NCBI GenBank assembly: GCA_040767925.1
Contig: JAXGNN010000002.1
Span: 186,001 to 250,000, forward strand
Reading direction: 5' to 3'
Origin: Phil1 sp040767925
GTDB lineage: Bacteria; Bacillota; Clostridia; Christensenellales; CAG-138
Length of the DNA: 64,000 bases
This document shows positions 8,010 through 16,714 of this stretch, piece by piece; the stretch's first letter is position 1; every line of letters begins with the position of its first letter. The notes beneath the pieces were generated by a model. The model searched no databases, was not told the DNA's origin, and saw nothing but the letters and a program-made list of their open reading frames with translations. The translations under genes were made by a program, and so were the position numbers.

Positions 8010-8064
8010 ATGGAAACGAAACGGAGGCTGCCCAGGTCTTCTCCCTGAGACAGCCTCCGTTTCG
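8010..8064 (-). terminator. Terminator of the NlpC/P60 gene
   Basis: Perfect 14-bp stem (arms 8064-8051 and 8030-8017, CGAAACGGAGGCTG and complement) with a 20-base loop, followed on the minus strand by TTTCC. It begins 11 bases after the stop codon at 8075. Confidence 0.8.
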
Positions 8065-8074
8065 GGTGTTTCGC

Positions 8075-9748
8075 TTAGAATATCCTGTACGCGCAATAGA
8101 AGTATTTGCGCCAGTAATCGGTCTTGTAGCTGCGGCGCACGACCTCGCCGTTGCCGCTCGAGGCGTCCACCATCTCGGTGCCGTTGATGACGATGCCCAC
8201 GTGGCCCTTGCTGGAGGACATCTTGAACACCAGCACGTCGCCCTTCTTGCAGTCGTCGATGTCGTCGATCCTGCGGTACTTGGTGACGTCGCGCCAGGTT
8301 TTGCTCGTCATATAGCCCTGCTTGACGCCCGCCTCGTTGAGGCACCAGTAGACGAAGCCGGAGCAGTCGAACGAGCTCGGGCCCTTCGCGCCGGTCCGAT
8401 AGGGCCTGCCGAGCTTCGAGAGGGCAATCTCGACGAAGCGGTCCGCCGTGGCGCCGTCGCTCACGCTGCCGCCGGGCTTGGGCGTCGCGGTGGAGCCGCC
8501 GCCCGGGGTCGCCGCGGGCTGGCCGGGGGAGGCCTTCACGGCGTCGTCTGAAAGGAGCTTCGCCATGGTCTTGCGGCCGACCTTGCCGTCGACCGAGAGA
8601 CCGTTGTTCTTCTGGAAGGCGCGCACCGCGGCCTCCGTGCCGGAGCCGTAGTAGCCGTCCGCGCCATCGAGGTAGCCGAGCGACTTGAGCTTTTTCTGCA
8701 CGCTCTTGACGGTGTCGCCGCTCATGCCGATCGTGAGGGCGTTCGCCTGCGCGTCGTCCGACATGAGGATCTCGCGCGTCATGGGGCCGATGTGCCCGTC
8801 CGCGATGAGGCCGTTGAGCTCCTGGAAGAGCTTGACCGCCGCGAGCGTATCCTTGCCGAACGTGCCGTCCGGCTCCGTGGTGAGGTAGCCGAGCTTGAAC
8901 AAGCGCTTCTGGAAGGTCAGCACCTCAGGTCCGCTCTCGCCATAGGCGAGGAATCGGGCGACGACGTCCTCGCTGTAGAGCGCCTCGCGCGTGAGCGTGC
9001 CGATCATGCCGTCCACATCGAGGTCGTTGCGGCTCTGGAACTCCTTTACGGCCGCCGCGGTCTCGTCGCCGAAATAACCCGTGGCTTTATCCATGTAGTC
9101 GAGCTCGACCAAGCGCTTCTGAAGTTCCTCCACGTCCGTGCCCGAGTCGCCGATGGTCACCATATAGGGAAGCGCGTCCTCGCGCATGAGCCTGTCGTAG
9201 GTTTCCTCGCCGACATAGCCGTCTATCACGAGCCCGTGCCGCCTCTGGAAGGCCTCGACGCCCATTTTAGTGATGGAGCCGTAATATTCTGTGGGCTCGT
9301 CGTAGTCCATATAGCCCAGTTCCATCAGCCTTTCCTGGACGGCCTTCACGCGCTCTCCCGTCATGCCCTTGCCGAGGAATATGGGCGTGGGCGTGGGTTC
9401 CGGCGTGAGGGAGGGCTTGGGCGTGGGCGAAGGCGAGGGCGTGATCTCCGCGGCGAGATCAACCAGGGAAGGCGCCTCGGGGGTTGTCCGGACGCTCGAG
9501 GGCGCGTTCCGCTCGCCCGGGAGCACCGCGAGCAGCACGATCCCCGCCACGACAGCGAGCGCGCCCATCACGAACGCGACGGCGCGCGGCGAGCGCGCGC
9601 GCAGCGAGGAAACGAAGCGCTTTCGAAGCGCGTTGAAACCGCCCGCGCGCCTGAACGCGGCGAGCAGACGGTTGCGGCGCGCCCGCCTCCTCGCGATCGC
9701 GCCCTTGATCCGGGAAATCAGTTTTCCAATGCGCTCCTTCATCATCAC
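8075..9748 (-). CDS. Peptidoglycan-binding NlpC/P60 endopeptidase
   Basis: 557 residues; cell-wall hydrolase. Order: basic cytoplasmic tail (1-55), one membrane helix (~56-78), a T/P-rich linker (SPSPTPKPSLTPEPTPTP), four PG_binding_1 repeats (residues ~125-405, each with the MGxxGxxVxxxQxxLxxLGY pattern), a second linker and a C-terminal NlpC/P60 domain. Catalytic Cys is in FDCSGFVYW and the His in KGHVGIVING. It is therefore a membrane-anchored enzyme that binds glycan and cleaves stem peptides. The start at 9748 is GTG followed by two ATG codons (9745, 9742); none has a strong ribosome site. An extended -10 (TGATATAAT) lies at 9784-9792 on the minus strand. Confidence 0.93.
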   Translation of the reverse strand: MMMKERIGKLISRIKGAIARRRARRNRLLAAFRRAGGFNALRKRFVSSLRARSPRAVAFVMGALAVVAGIVLLAVLPGERNAPSSVRTTPEAPSLVDLAAEITPSPSPTPKPSLTPEPTPTPIFLGKGMTGERVKAVQERLMELGYMDYDEPTEYYGSITKMGVEAFQRRHGLVIDGYVGEETYDRLMREDALPYMVTIGDSGTDVEELQKRLVELDYMDKATGYFGDETAAAVKEFQSRNDLDVDGMIGTLTREALYSEDVVARFLAYGESGPEVLTFQKRLFKLGYLTTEPDGTFGKDTLAAVKLFQELNGLIADGHIGPMTREILMSDDAQANALTIGMSGDTVKSVQKKLKSLGYLDGADGYYGSGTEAAVRAFQKNNGLSVDGKVGRKTMAKLLSDDAVKASPGQPAATPGGGSTATPKPGGSVSDGATADRFVEIALSKLGRPYRTGAKGPSSFDCSGFVYWCLNEAGVKQGYMTSKTWRDVTKYRRIDDIDDCKKGDVLVFKMSSSKGHVGIVINGTEMVDASSGNGEVVRRSYKTDYWRKYFYCAYRIF

Positions 9749-9905
9749 GGCCTATCCATTGCAATTGTTGACATCTTTGATGGATTATATCATACGCTTT
9801 CGCTCCCGTGTTTGAAAATTCGATGAACACGCCCCGCTTTCGCCCGAGATCGCCGGAAACCGCCGCAATGCGGGCGTTTCGTAACGGAAAATTCACACGA
9901 CCGGA

Positions 9906-9934
9906 TTTGCTTTTCAGGAAAAAATATGTATAAT
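9906..9934 (+). promoter_or_regulatory. Promoter of the UPF0316 gene
   Basis: Consensus -10 TATAAT at 9929-9934, with a weak -35-like TTTGCT at 9906-9911 and 17 bases between. About 80 bases of leader precede the gene. Confidence 0.55.
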
Positions 9935-10020
9935 AGGTATTGTTGCCGCGACGGCGGCTTATTTTGTTTGCCCCCGCCGAAGAGACCGGCACGGCGGACC
10001 GGCGGATGCGGAGGTGTCGC

Positions 10021-10611
10021 TTGGAAAGGTTCATGAACATCATTTCGTCTTTCTTTCAGGGAACGGCGTTCATCGTCTACGTATGCATTTTCCTCGGCAA
10101 GATACTCGAGGTTTCCTTGGGCACGCTGCGCATTGTGCTCATCAACCGGGGCGAGCGCATCATCGGCGCTTGCATCGCGCTCATCGAGATCACGCTGTGG
10201 CTCGTCATCGCGGGCAGCGTGCTCGCCGACTATCAGGCGGCGCCTCTCAAGATGCTCACCTACGCCTTCGCGTTCGCGCTGGGCAACTTCATGGGAAGCT
10301 GGCTCGAGGAGCAGCTCGCCTTCGGCCTGTGCTCGGTGCAGGTGGTCGTGATGACCCGCGAGAAGAGCGAGAGCGTGTGCAACGAGCTTCGCAAGAACGG
10401 CTTCGGCGTGACGCAATTAACCACGCGCGGCATGGACGACACGGATCGCTATCTCATCCTGTGCACGCTGCGCCGCAAGCTCTCCCACGAGGCGATCGCG
10501 ATCATACAGCGCGTGGCGGACGACGCCGTCATCACCGTGAGCGACGTGAAGAGCCAGCGCGGCGGATACCTTCGCCAGGCGCCCTCGCACCGCAGGCGCA
10601 AGAGCAAATAA
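10021..10611 (+). CDS. UPF0316 membrane protein with C-terminal DUF2179 domain
   Basis: 196 residues. Three hydrophobic segments in the first ~90 residues (GTAFIVYVCIFLGKILEVS, IIGACIALIEITLWLVIAG, LKMLTYAFAFALGNFMGSWLEE) followed by a soluble DUF2179 domain with the VVVMTREKSESVCNELRKNGFGVT strand-helix unit. The C-terminus is very basic. I chose a TTG start at 10021 because GGAGG lies six bases before it; the ATG at 10033 is the alternative. Molecular function of the family is unknown. A strong terminator follows. Confidence 0.85.
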   Translation: MERFMNIISSFFQGTAFIVYVCIFLGKILEVSLGTLRIVLINRGERIIGACIALIEITLWLVIAGSVLADYQAAPLKMLTYAFAFALGNFMGSWLEEQLAFGLCSVQVVVMTREKSESVCNELRKNGFGVTQLTTRGMDDTDRYLILCTLRRKLSHEAIAIIQRVADDAVITVSDVKSQRGGYLRQAPSHRRRKSK

Positions 10612-10627
10612 GATCGGCGTTTCCGAT

Positions 10628-10653
10628 AAAACCGGCGTCGCCGGTTTTTTTAT
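10628..10653 (+). terminator. Rho-independent terminator after UPF0316 gene
   Basis: AAACCGGC / GCCGGTTT stem with a three-base loop followed by TTTTATT, 16 bases after the stop codon. Confidence 0.9.
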
Positions 10654-10712
10654 TGCGCCTCATCGGGGCAAAGCTTCGCATTTTCTTCCGTTTTGTGGAA
10701 AAGGCTCTAAAC

Positions 10713-10741
10713 TTGACGCGCGGCGCGTATCGTTATAGTAT
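10713..10741 (+). promoter_or_regulatory. Promoter of the acyltransferase gene
   Basis: -35 TTGACG (10713-10718), 17-base spacer, -10 TAGTAT (10736-10741), 32 bases before the start codon. Confidence 0.75.
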
Positions 10742-10773
10742 AAACGTATACATTCTAAACCGGCGGTGGAATC

Positions 10774-11916
10774 ATGAAAAAACGGCATATTTTCTTCTAT
10801 AGGCTCCTGTGGCTGCCCGTGACGGTCTTCTTGAAGCTCAAGTTCGGGTATCGCTTCACCATCGCGAAAAACCTGCCCGAAACGTACATCGTGCTCGCCA
10901 ACCACAACACGGACTACGACCCCATGCTCGTCGGCGTGAGCTTCCCGAGGCAGATGTACTTCGTGGCGAGCGAGCACATCCTTCGCTGGAAGAACGCCGC
11001 GAAGTTTTTGCGCTACGCCTTCTCCCCCATCGCGCGCTACAAGGGGAGCACCGCCTCCTCGACCGTGATGGAGATCATCCGCACCGTGCGCGCGGGCAGG
11101 AACGTGTGCGTCTTCGCCGAGGGCAACCGCTCGTGGGACGGCATCACCAACCCCATCCTTCCCTCCACGGGCAAGATGGTCAAAAGCGCGCGCTGCGCGC
11201 TCGTGACCTACCGCATCGAGGGCGGGTACTTCGTGAGCCCCAACTGGAGCGAGAGGAACACGCGCCGCGGCTGGCTCCGGGGCGCGCCCGTCAACGTCTA
11301 TACGAAAGAACAGCTCGCGGGCATGAGCGTCGAGGAAATCAACGCGGCCATCGCCGGCGACCTTTACGAGGACGCCTACGCGCGGCAGCTCGCCTCCCCC
11401 AGGCGCTACCGCGGCAAAGACCTCGCCGAAAAGTTCGAGAACCTGCTCTTCACGTGCCCGGAATGCGGCGCGATCGACTCCATCCGCTCAAAGGGCGACA
11501 CGGTCCGCTGCGAAAAATGCAATTTGGAATTCCGCTATACCGAATACGGCATGCTCGAGGGCCTGCGCTTCACGACCGTCAGGGAGCTCGCCGCCTGGCA
11601 GAAGGGCGAGGTTGAGAAAGCGGTCTGCAGCGGCGAGGCGCGCTATACGGCGCCCGAGGCGAAGCTCGTCTCCGTCGCGCGCCACGAGGAAACGCCCGTC
11701 GACGAAGGCCCCCTTTCGATGGATACGGAAAGCCTCGTCTGCGGCGGCACCGCCATTCCGATCGCCGCCATCTCCGACATGGCCATGCACGGCCGCCGCA
11801 CGATCGTGTTCACCACGCCCGACAACTATTACGAACTGGCCATCCCCGGCGAATCGAACACGCTCAAATTCCAGCTCCTCTACGAGACCCTCAGGCAGCG
11901 CGAAGCGCGGGAGTAG
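10774..11916 (+). CDS. PlsC-type acyltransferase fused to a zinc ribbon and a C-terminal beta domain
   Basis: 380 residues. The acyltransferase domain (about 1-215) has the catalytic H-x4-D motif at H44-D49 (ANHNTDYDPM) and the glycerol-phosphate-binding EGNRSWDG motif, so transfer of an acyl chain to lysophosphatidate or a similar acceptor at the membrane is likely. Then follows a four-cysteine zinc ribbon (C228-x2-C231, C246-x2-C249) and a C-terminal ~100 residues (ISDMAMHGRRTIVFTTPDNYYELAIPGESNTLKFQLL) that resembles a PH-like beta domain. The extra C-terminal half is absent from standard PlsC (~200-250 residues) and may sense metal or membrane state. Own promoter and terminator, so monocistronic. 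Confidence 0.85.
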   Translation: MKKRHIFFYRLLWLPVTVFLKLKFGYRFTIAKNLPETYIVLANHNTDYDPMLVGVSFPRQMYFVASEHILRWKNAAKFLRYAFSPIARYKGSTASSTVMEIIRTVRAGRNVCVFAEGNRSWDGITNPILPSTGKMVKSARCALVTYRIEGGYFVSPNWSERNTRRGWLRGAPVNVYTKEQLAGMSVEEINAAIAGDLYEDAYARQLASPRRYRGKDLAEKFENLLFTCPECGAIDSIRSKGDTVRCEKCNLEFRYTEYGMLEGLRFTTVRELAAWQKGEVEKAVCSGEARYTAPEAKLVSVARHEETPVDEGPLSMDTESLVCGGTAIPIAAISDMAMHGRRTIVFTTPDNYYELAIPGESNTLKFQLLYETLRQREARE

Positions 11917-11936
11917 GCTGAAAGGACGTTGAATGT

Positions 11937-11975
11937 CCTCAAAGGGCCCTCGCCCGGCGCGCGGGCCTTTTTCAT
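11937..11975 (+). terminator. Terminator after the acyltransferase gene
   Basis: GC-rich imperfect hairpin (AAAGGGCCC... GGGCC) followed by TTTTTCATTATTT, 21 bases after the stop codon. Confidence 0.7.
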
Positions 11976-12137
11976 TATTTGGGGGATACACGATCCGCCG
12001 TGCCGGATGTCCGGCACGGCGGATTCATATGAAGCCGCATCGGCCGCGCGCATCCCCGCGGCGGCCGCCTGTCAGATTTCTTCGCGCGCGGGGGATATAT
12101 CAGGCGAGAGCTCTCAAACAAACGAGGAGGTTCGGGC

Positions 12138-12680
12138 ATGGACGCAATCGCCCAGATGCTGCAAAGCGCGCCGGAAAAAGCGCTTGAAAAAATGCTATCC
12201 GCTTATACGGGCCTCGTTTACCACGCGGCGGCCGCCGTGCTTGGACGGGACGCGCGCGAGGAAGTCGAGGAGTGCGCCAGCGACGCGTTTTTCTCCGTCT
12301 ACGCGCGGCGGGGCGAGCTGGATTTCAGCAAAGGCTCCGTCAAAGCGTACCTTTGCGCGACCGCGCGCAACATGGCGATCGACCGCCTCAGGCGGCGGCG
12401 AAAGCTCGAGGCGGTCCCGCTCGACGATAAGGCGCCGGCGGCCGAGGAGACCGACGTTATGGCGCTCGCGCAGATGGAAAGCGACGCGCTGATCGAAAGC
12501 GTCCGCGCGCTCGGCGAGCCGGACAGCACGATCATCGTCTGCCGCTACTATTTCGGGATGCGCACGAAGGAAATTGCGCGCAGGGTCGGCATGAAGGAAA
12601 ACACGGTCGACCAGCGGCTCCGCCGCGCGCTCGTCAAATTAAGAAATTTTGAGAAAGGAGAATTCCACGATGTCGAATGA
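12138..12680 (+). CDS. RNA polymerase ECF-type sigma factor
   Basis: 180 residues. Region 2 (residues ~20-95) includes GRDAREEVEECASDAFFSVYARRGEL and the -10-binding stretch VKAYLCATARNMAIDRLRRRRK. Region 4 (~115-172) carries DSTIIVCRYYFGMRTKEIARRVGMKENTVDQRLRRALVKLR, a clear sigma-70 r4 helix-turn-helix. Start at 12138 has GGAGG eight bases upstream. The stop overlaps the start of the next gene by 11 bases; that gene encodes a membrane protein of anti-sigma type, so the pair forms a stress-response switch. Confidence 0.92.
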   Translation: MDAIAQMLQSAPEKALEKMLSAYTGLVYHAAAAVLGRDAREEVEECASDAFFSVYARRGELDFSKGSVKAYLCATARNMAIDRLRRRRKLEAVPLDDKAPAAEETDVMALAQMESDALIESVRALGEPDSTIIVCRYYFGMRTKEIARRVGMKENTVDQRLRRALVKLRNFEKGEFHDVE

Positions 12681-14100
12681 ACCGGATTTCACCCGGAACG
12701 CCCTCTGCGCGGCGCAGACCGACGCGCTCCTTACGGGGTTCGATTCCCTGCCGTCTCCCGGCGCGGCCGCGCGCCGCATCCGCCGCAATGTCGAACGGGC
12801 GGTTTTGCCCAATCGCCCGCGCTTTCGCGCCGCCCGCATCCTCGTGCCCGTCGCGGCCTTCCTCATGGCGCTCGCGTTCGTATTCGTCTGCTTTCCGCAG
12901 GCGGCGCAGGCGGTCGCCTCGTTTTTCGGCTTCGATTTCAGGGCGAGCAAATATATGGGCGAAGACCCCGACACGCGCTCCCCCGCGCCCTCAATCGAGG
13001 AAGCCATCGCGAAGGCCGCGTGCGAGGACGTCGGCTATTCCGTCGCGCTGCTCAACGAGTGGGCGGACGCGGCGAGCTATGAAGCCTGCCGCGCGCAGCT
13101 CGGCCTCGCGCCGTTTTCCGAGGAGGAATGGGAATACCTGCGCGCCGTCCGGCCCTCGGTCGCCGAGGTGCTCTACGACGGCAACACGCTCATCTGGAAC
13201 ACGAACCTGTACGCGGACGAGAAGGGGATGCGCGCCTTCTGCGGCGGCGATCTCGACGCGCTGATCGGCGAGATCACCTATACTGTGGAAGGCGACCCGA
13301 CGGTCCATTCGCTTTATGTGGACGCCCACGGACTGCTGCGTCTCCCGGATGAAGCGGCGGACCACGCCGTGCTGTATGCCCAGGATAGCGCGCTCCCCGG
13401 CGAAAAGCTGTTGCCGGACGGCGTGATCACCCTGACGCAGACGATACGGCTCGCCGAAGGGGACGCGATGAGTTACGGCGCGGCGGTCGCGCTGCTCACG
13501 CACACGTTCACCTTCGACGCCACGCCCGGCAACGCGGAAGCTTGCGGCTCCACCGCGTTTGAGGTCGCGCTCTCCGGCGAAATCGACCTCACGATGAACC
13601 ACATGGATCCCGAGGGCGGCGCGCTGAAGAGCTGGACGATCGATACGCAAAGGATATCGCTGGAAGGCGTTATCCTTGATGTGGAAACCTCATACCTCCC
13701 CACGGGCATCTATGTGCGCATCACTCTCGCGCAGGTTCCCGAGGGCTGGACGCGTGATATGACGGACGGGCTGCTCAGCATGACGGAAGGCGACGACGAC
13801 GGCGCAGTCCATACCCCGGGCGTCGCGGGCGAAGTGTATGTGGACGGCGAGCGCGTCTGCGGGGCGTCTTTTCCGGGCGCCTCCTACACGGGCGAACTCG
13901 CGTTCGTGCTGCCCGTGTTCCCGCAGGATTACGCAAGCATCGGCGCGCTTGAGCTGCGCCTGAGCTACACCTGCTACACGGAGCTCAACGGCGCGGACCT
14001 CATCGGCGGGGAGATCTACGAAGTGCCCAGGGGCGACACCGGGATCCGCGGCGCGACGAAAACGGTCCATCTGGCGACGCTCTCCATCCCCCTCCCGTAA
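12670..14100 (+). CDS. Probable anti-sigma factor, membrane protein with large extracytoplasmic domain
   Basis: 476 residues. Short cytoplasmic N-terminus (1-~48) that would bind the sigma factor, one membrane helix (~50-72, ILVPVAAFLMALAFVFVCFPQ), and a ~400-residue external region containing a DUF4179-like beta-rich part. The ATG at 12670 is preceded by AAAGGAG. Overlap with the sigma gene implies coupled translation and near-equal amounts. No zinc-binding HxxxCxxC motif of the ZAS class is visible, so it is not a RsrA-type anti-sigma. What is sensed outside is unknown. Confidence 0.78.
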   Translation: MSNEPDFTRNALCAAQTDALLTGFDSLPSPGAAARRIRRNVERAVLPNRPRFRAARILVPVAAFLMALAFVFVCFPQAAQAVASFFGFDFRASKYMGEDPDTRSPAPSIEEAIAKAACEDVGYSVALLNEWADAASYEACRAQLGLAPFSEEEWEYLRAVRPSVAEVLYDGNTLIWNTNLYADEKGMRAFCGGDLDALIGEITYTVEGDPTVHSLYVDAHGLLRLPDEAADHAVLYAQDSALPGEKLLPDGVITLTQTIRLAEGDAMSYGAAVALLTHTFTFDATPGNAEACGSTAFEVALSGEIDLTMNHMDPEGGALKSWTIDTQRISLEGVILDVETSYLPTGIYVRITLAQVPEGWTRDMTDGLLSMTEGDDDGAVHTPGVAGEVYVDGERVCGASFPGASYTGELAFVLPVFPQDYASIGALELRLSYTCYTELNGADLIGGEIYEVPRGDTGIRGATKTVHLATLSIPLP

Positions 14101-14123
14101 GGGCGAAAACGCGCGAAGCTTTC

Positions 14124-14145
14124 GGGGCGGCCTGACGGCCGCCCC
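14124..14145. terminator. Hairpin between convergent genes
   Basis: Perfect 9-bp GC stem (GGGGCGGCC / GGCCGCCCC) with a four-base loop, 24 bases after the anti-sigma stop and 29 bases from the yhaM stop. No T-run on either strand, so termination strength is uncertain. Confidence 0.5.
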
Positions 14146-14173
14146 ACTGTTATAACGCTATGGCTTTATGCTT

Positions 14174-15154
14174 TCACTCGTGCCCGTGCTTGTAGAGCTG
14201 CCTGTTGTCGAGCGCCCACTGCCGCTCGGTGAAGCCGCCGTCGGCGACGCCCGTGAGCGCGTCGAACATCTCATACATGCGCGAGTCGAGGAGGTCGATC
14301 TGGCTCACGAGCTCCGCCTCCGGAAACATCGGCGGGCGGGGCGAGCCGAACTCCGGCACGCCGTGGTGCGAAAGGAGCATGTGCTGCACGAGCATGGTCG
14401 TCTCCGGATTGGTCATCAGCTCCGCCGCGGCGCGCTCCACCATGGCGGCGCCGATGTTGATGTGGCCGAGGAGCTGCCCCTCCGGGCTGTACGCGCAGGC
14501 GAGGCCGAGGTTGCCCACGACGAGCTCGCGCGTCTTCGCGATGTCGTGCAGGATGACGCCCGCGTAGACGAGATCGCACGAGAGCGCGGGATACATGGGC
14601 TTATACGTGGCGCAGAGCTTCTCCGCCACCTCGAGCATGGTCAGCGTGTGATAGAGTAGGCCGCCCCGCACCGCGTGGTGCAGCTTGAGCGCCGCGGGGA
14701 AGCGGACGAGGTCGTCCCTGCTCTCGCGAAGAAGGTACTGCGTGAGCGCGCGCAGGTCGTCGTCCCGGAAGGCGGAGGCGCAGGCATAAAGCCTGTCGTA
14801 CATCTCCTCTCCGCGCATGGGCGCGCAGGGCACAAGCTCGCCCATGTCGGCGGCGGCAAGCTCGTCGGGTTTCAGGTTGCGGATGCGGTCGATCTTTAAC
14901 TGCTCCTCGTCCTTCCACATGTTGATGGTCGCGCGCACCTTGACGACGGTGTCCGCCTCATACGCGCCGTGCTGCTCGATCGAATAGTCCCAAAGCTTCG
15001 CCGCGCACTCGCCGCCCGCGTCCGCGAGCACGAGGTCGAGATACGGCGCGCCCTTGACGTTGCTCTTGATGGCGGCGCTTTTGATGATCGCGAGCCCTTC
15101 CACCTGATTCGCCGCGGCGTTGAGAACCTTTTCGAGTAGCTTCATCCTGCCCAT
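14174..15154 (-). CDS. yhaM: 3'-5' exoribonuclease YhaM family protein
   Basis: 326 residues, usual length for the family. N-terminal OB-fold (residues ~15-95, with KLWDYSIEQHGAYEADTVVKVRATINMWKDEEQLKI) and a C-terminal HD domain with metal ligands in LHHAVRGGLLYHTLTM, ILHDIAKTREL and LSHHGVPEFGSP. Degrades RNA (and possibly DNA) from the 3' end in the cytoplasm. GGAGG precedes the start; an extended -10 (TGTTATAAT on the minus strand, around 15182-15190) lies upstream. Confidence 0.92.
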   Translation of the reverse strand: MGRMKLLEKVLNAAANQVEGLAIIKSAAIKSNVKGAPYLDLVLADAGGECAAKLWDYSIEQHGAYEADTVVKVRATINMWKDEEQLKIDRIRNLKPDELAAADMGELVPCAPMRGEEMYDRLYACASAFRDDDLRALTQYLLRESRDDLVRFPAALKLHHAVRGGLLYHTLTMLEVAEKLCATYKPMYPALSCDLVYAGVILHDIAKTRELVVGNLGLACAYSPEGQLLGHINIGAAMVERAAAELMTNPETTMLVQHMLLSHHGVPEFGSPRPPMFPEAELVSQIDLLDSRMYEMFDALTGVADGGFTERQWALDNRQLYKHGHE

Positions 15155-15196
15155 GCGTTACCTCCAAACCCTGTATAAGCCATTATAACACAGTTC

Positions 15197-15224
15197 GGGG
15201 CGGAGGGGATACCCTCTCCGCCCC
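15197..15224 (-). terminator. Hairpin after trkH
   Basis: 9-bp stem (arms 15224-15216 and 15205-15197, GGGGCGGAG and complement), 33 bases downstream of the trkH stop. The T-run is poor; it may also act on the yhaM promoter that lies directly beyond it. Confidence 0.5.
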
Positions 15225-15256
15225 GCACGCATCCGGTGAAGGGAAAAGCGTCCGCC

Positions 15257-16714
15257 TCAGTCGAGCTTTCTCCACAGGCTCGGGGAGAAGAGCAGCACGA
15301 GCGGAAAAATTTCCAGCCTGCCAAGCAGCATATCCGCCGAGAGGACGAGCTTGCTGAAGTCGGACAGCACGCCGAAATTGCCCAGCGGCCCCAACACGCT
15401 CAAGCCGGGGCCGATGTTGCCCATGCAGGAGAACACGGCGGAGACGGTGGTGTCCATGTCGAAATCATCGAGTGAAACCAGCACGATCGAGAGCGCCAGA
15501 ATGAGGATGTACGCGACCGAGAAGGCGAATACGCCGCGCAGCACGTTCCCCTCGAGCCGCTTGCCGTCCATCATGAGCACCTTGACGGAGCGGGGGCGGA
15601 GCATGCGCATGGTCTCCGCCTTGAGCGCCTTCCAGAGGATCACGATGCGCGCGACCTTCATGCCGCCGCCCGTAGAGCCCGCCGACGCGCCGACGACCAT
15701 GAGCCCGAGCAGCAGCAGCCTTGAGAGCTGCGGCCACTTGTCGAAGTTCGCCGTGGCGTAGCCCGTCGTCGTCATGATCGAGGATACCTGGAAGAAGCTG
15801 TGGTGCAGCGCGTCGCGCGCGTTGCCGTAGACGCCGTAGATGTTGAGGGCGATGACGAGCGTCGCCGCCGCCATGATGCCCACGTACGCGCGGAACTCCT
15901 CGTTGCGCAGAGCCAGCATGCGCTTGCCCGTGATCAGGTAATAATACTGGTTGAAGTTGACGCCGAAGAGCGCCATGAAAAGCGCGATCACAAACTGCAG
16001 GTAATGGCTCGGATAGGCCGCGATACTGAGGTTTTTAATTGAAAAACCACCCGTGCCCGCGGTGCCGTAGGCGTGGACAACGCTGTCGAACAGCGGCATG
16101 CCGCCCGCGAGCAGCAGCCCGATGAGCACGAGCGTGAGGACGATGTAGATGAGGTAGAGCGTGCGCGCCGTGTGCCGCATGGTCGGGGTGAGCTTGCCCA
16201 CGTCCGGGCCGGGGCTCTCCGCGCGCAGCAAATGCAGGCTCTCCCCGTTGCCCCTGTTGAGCGGGGCGATCGCCAGCACGAACACCAATACGCCCATCCC
16301 CCCGATCCAGTGCGAGAAGGAGCGCCAGTAAAGCAGGCTCCTGGGCAGCGCCTCGACGTCCGCCAGGATGGTGGCGCCCGTCGTCGTGAAGCCGGAGACG
16401 ATTTCGAAGAAAGCGTCCACGAAGCGCGGGATATACCCGCTCGCGATGAAGGGCAGCGCGCCGAACAGGGAAATGAATATCCAGCCGAGCGCCACCGTGA
16501 CGTAACCCTCGCGCGGCCGTATCCCGCCCACGTCCGGCCTGCGGCAGATGAGCAACAGGAGCCCGGCGGCGAGCGTCGAAGCCACGGCGACGCCGAAGCC
16601 GAAAACCGCCGCATGCTCGCCGAGGAACAGCGCGATCAAGAGCGGAGGGATCATGAGCACCGCGAGCGACCTCAGGATATACCCGAGATAAAAACCGATC
16701 GTCTTGATATTCAT
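15257..16714 (-). CDS. trkH: Potassium uptake channel subunit TrkH
   Basis: 485 residues, integral membrane protein of the Trk/Ktr/HKT superfamily. Multiple hydrophobic helices and the four selectivity-filter loops, each with a conserved glycine: SGFTTTGATI, AYGTAGTGGFS, SSIMTTTGYAT and CMGNIGPGLS. I use the ATG at 16714; it overlaps the trkA stop by four bases (ATGA), which fixes the start and indicates coupling. It works with the TrkA regulatory subunit to import K+. Confidence 0.93.
   Translation of the reverse strand: MNIKTIGFYLGYILRSLAVLMIPPLLIALFLGEHAAVFGFGVAVASTLAAGLLLLICRRPDVGGIRPREGYVTVALGWIFISLFGALPFIASGYIPRFVDAFFEIVSGFTTTGATILADVEALPRSLLYWRSFSHWIGGMGVLVFVLAIAPLNRGNGESLHLLRAESPGPDVGKLTPTMRHTARTLYLIYIVLTLVLIGLLLAGGMPLFDSVVHAYGTAGTGGFSIKNLSIAAYPSHYLQFVIALFMALFGVNFNQYYYLITGKRMLALRNEEFRAYVGIMAAATLVIALNIYGVYGNARDALHHSFFQVSSIMTTTGYATANFDKWPQLSRLLLLGLMVVGASAGSTGGGMKVARIVILWKALKAETMRMLRPRSVKVLMMDGKRLEGNVLRGVFAFSVAYILILALSIVLVSLDDFDMDTTVSAVFSCMGNIGPGLSVLGPLGNFGVLSDFSKLVLSADMLLGRLEIFPLVLLFSPSLWRKLD

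Noticed and set aside
8017..8064. Riboswitch-like hairpin upstream of the ABC transporter
   Set aside because: It lies upstream of the transporter promoter and directly after the NlpC/P60 stop, so it is best read as that gene's terminator.
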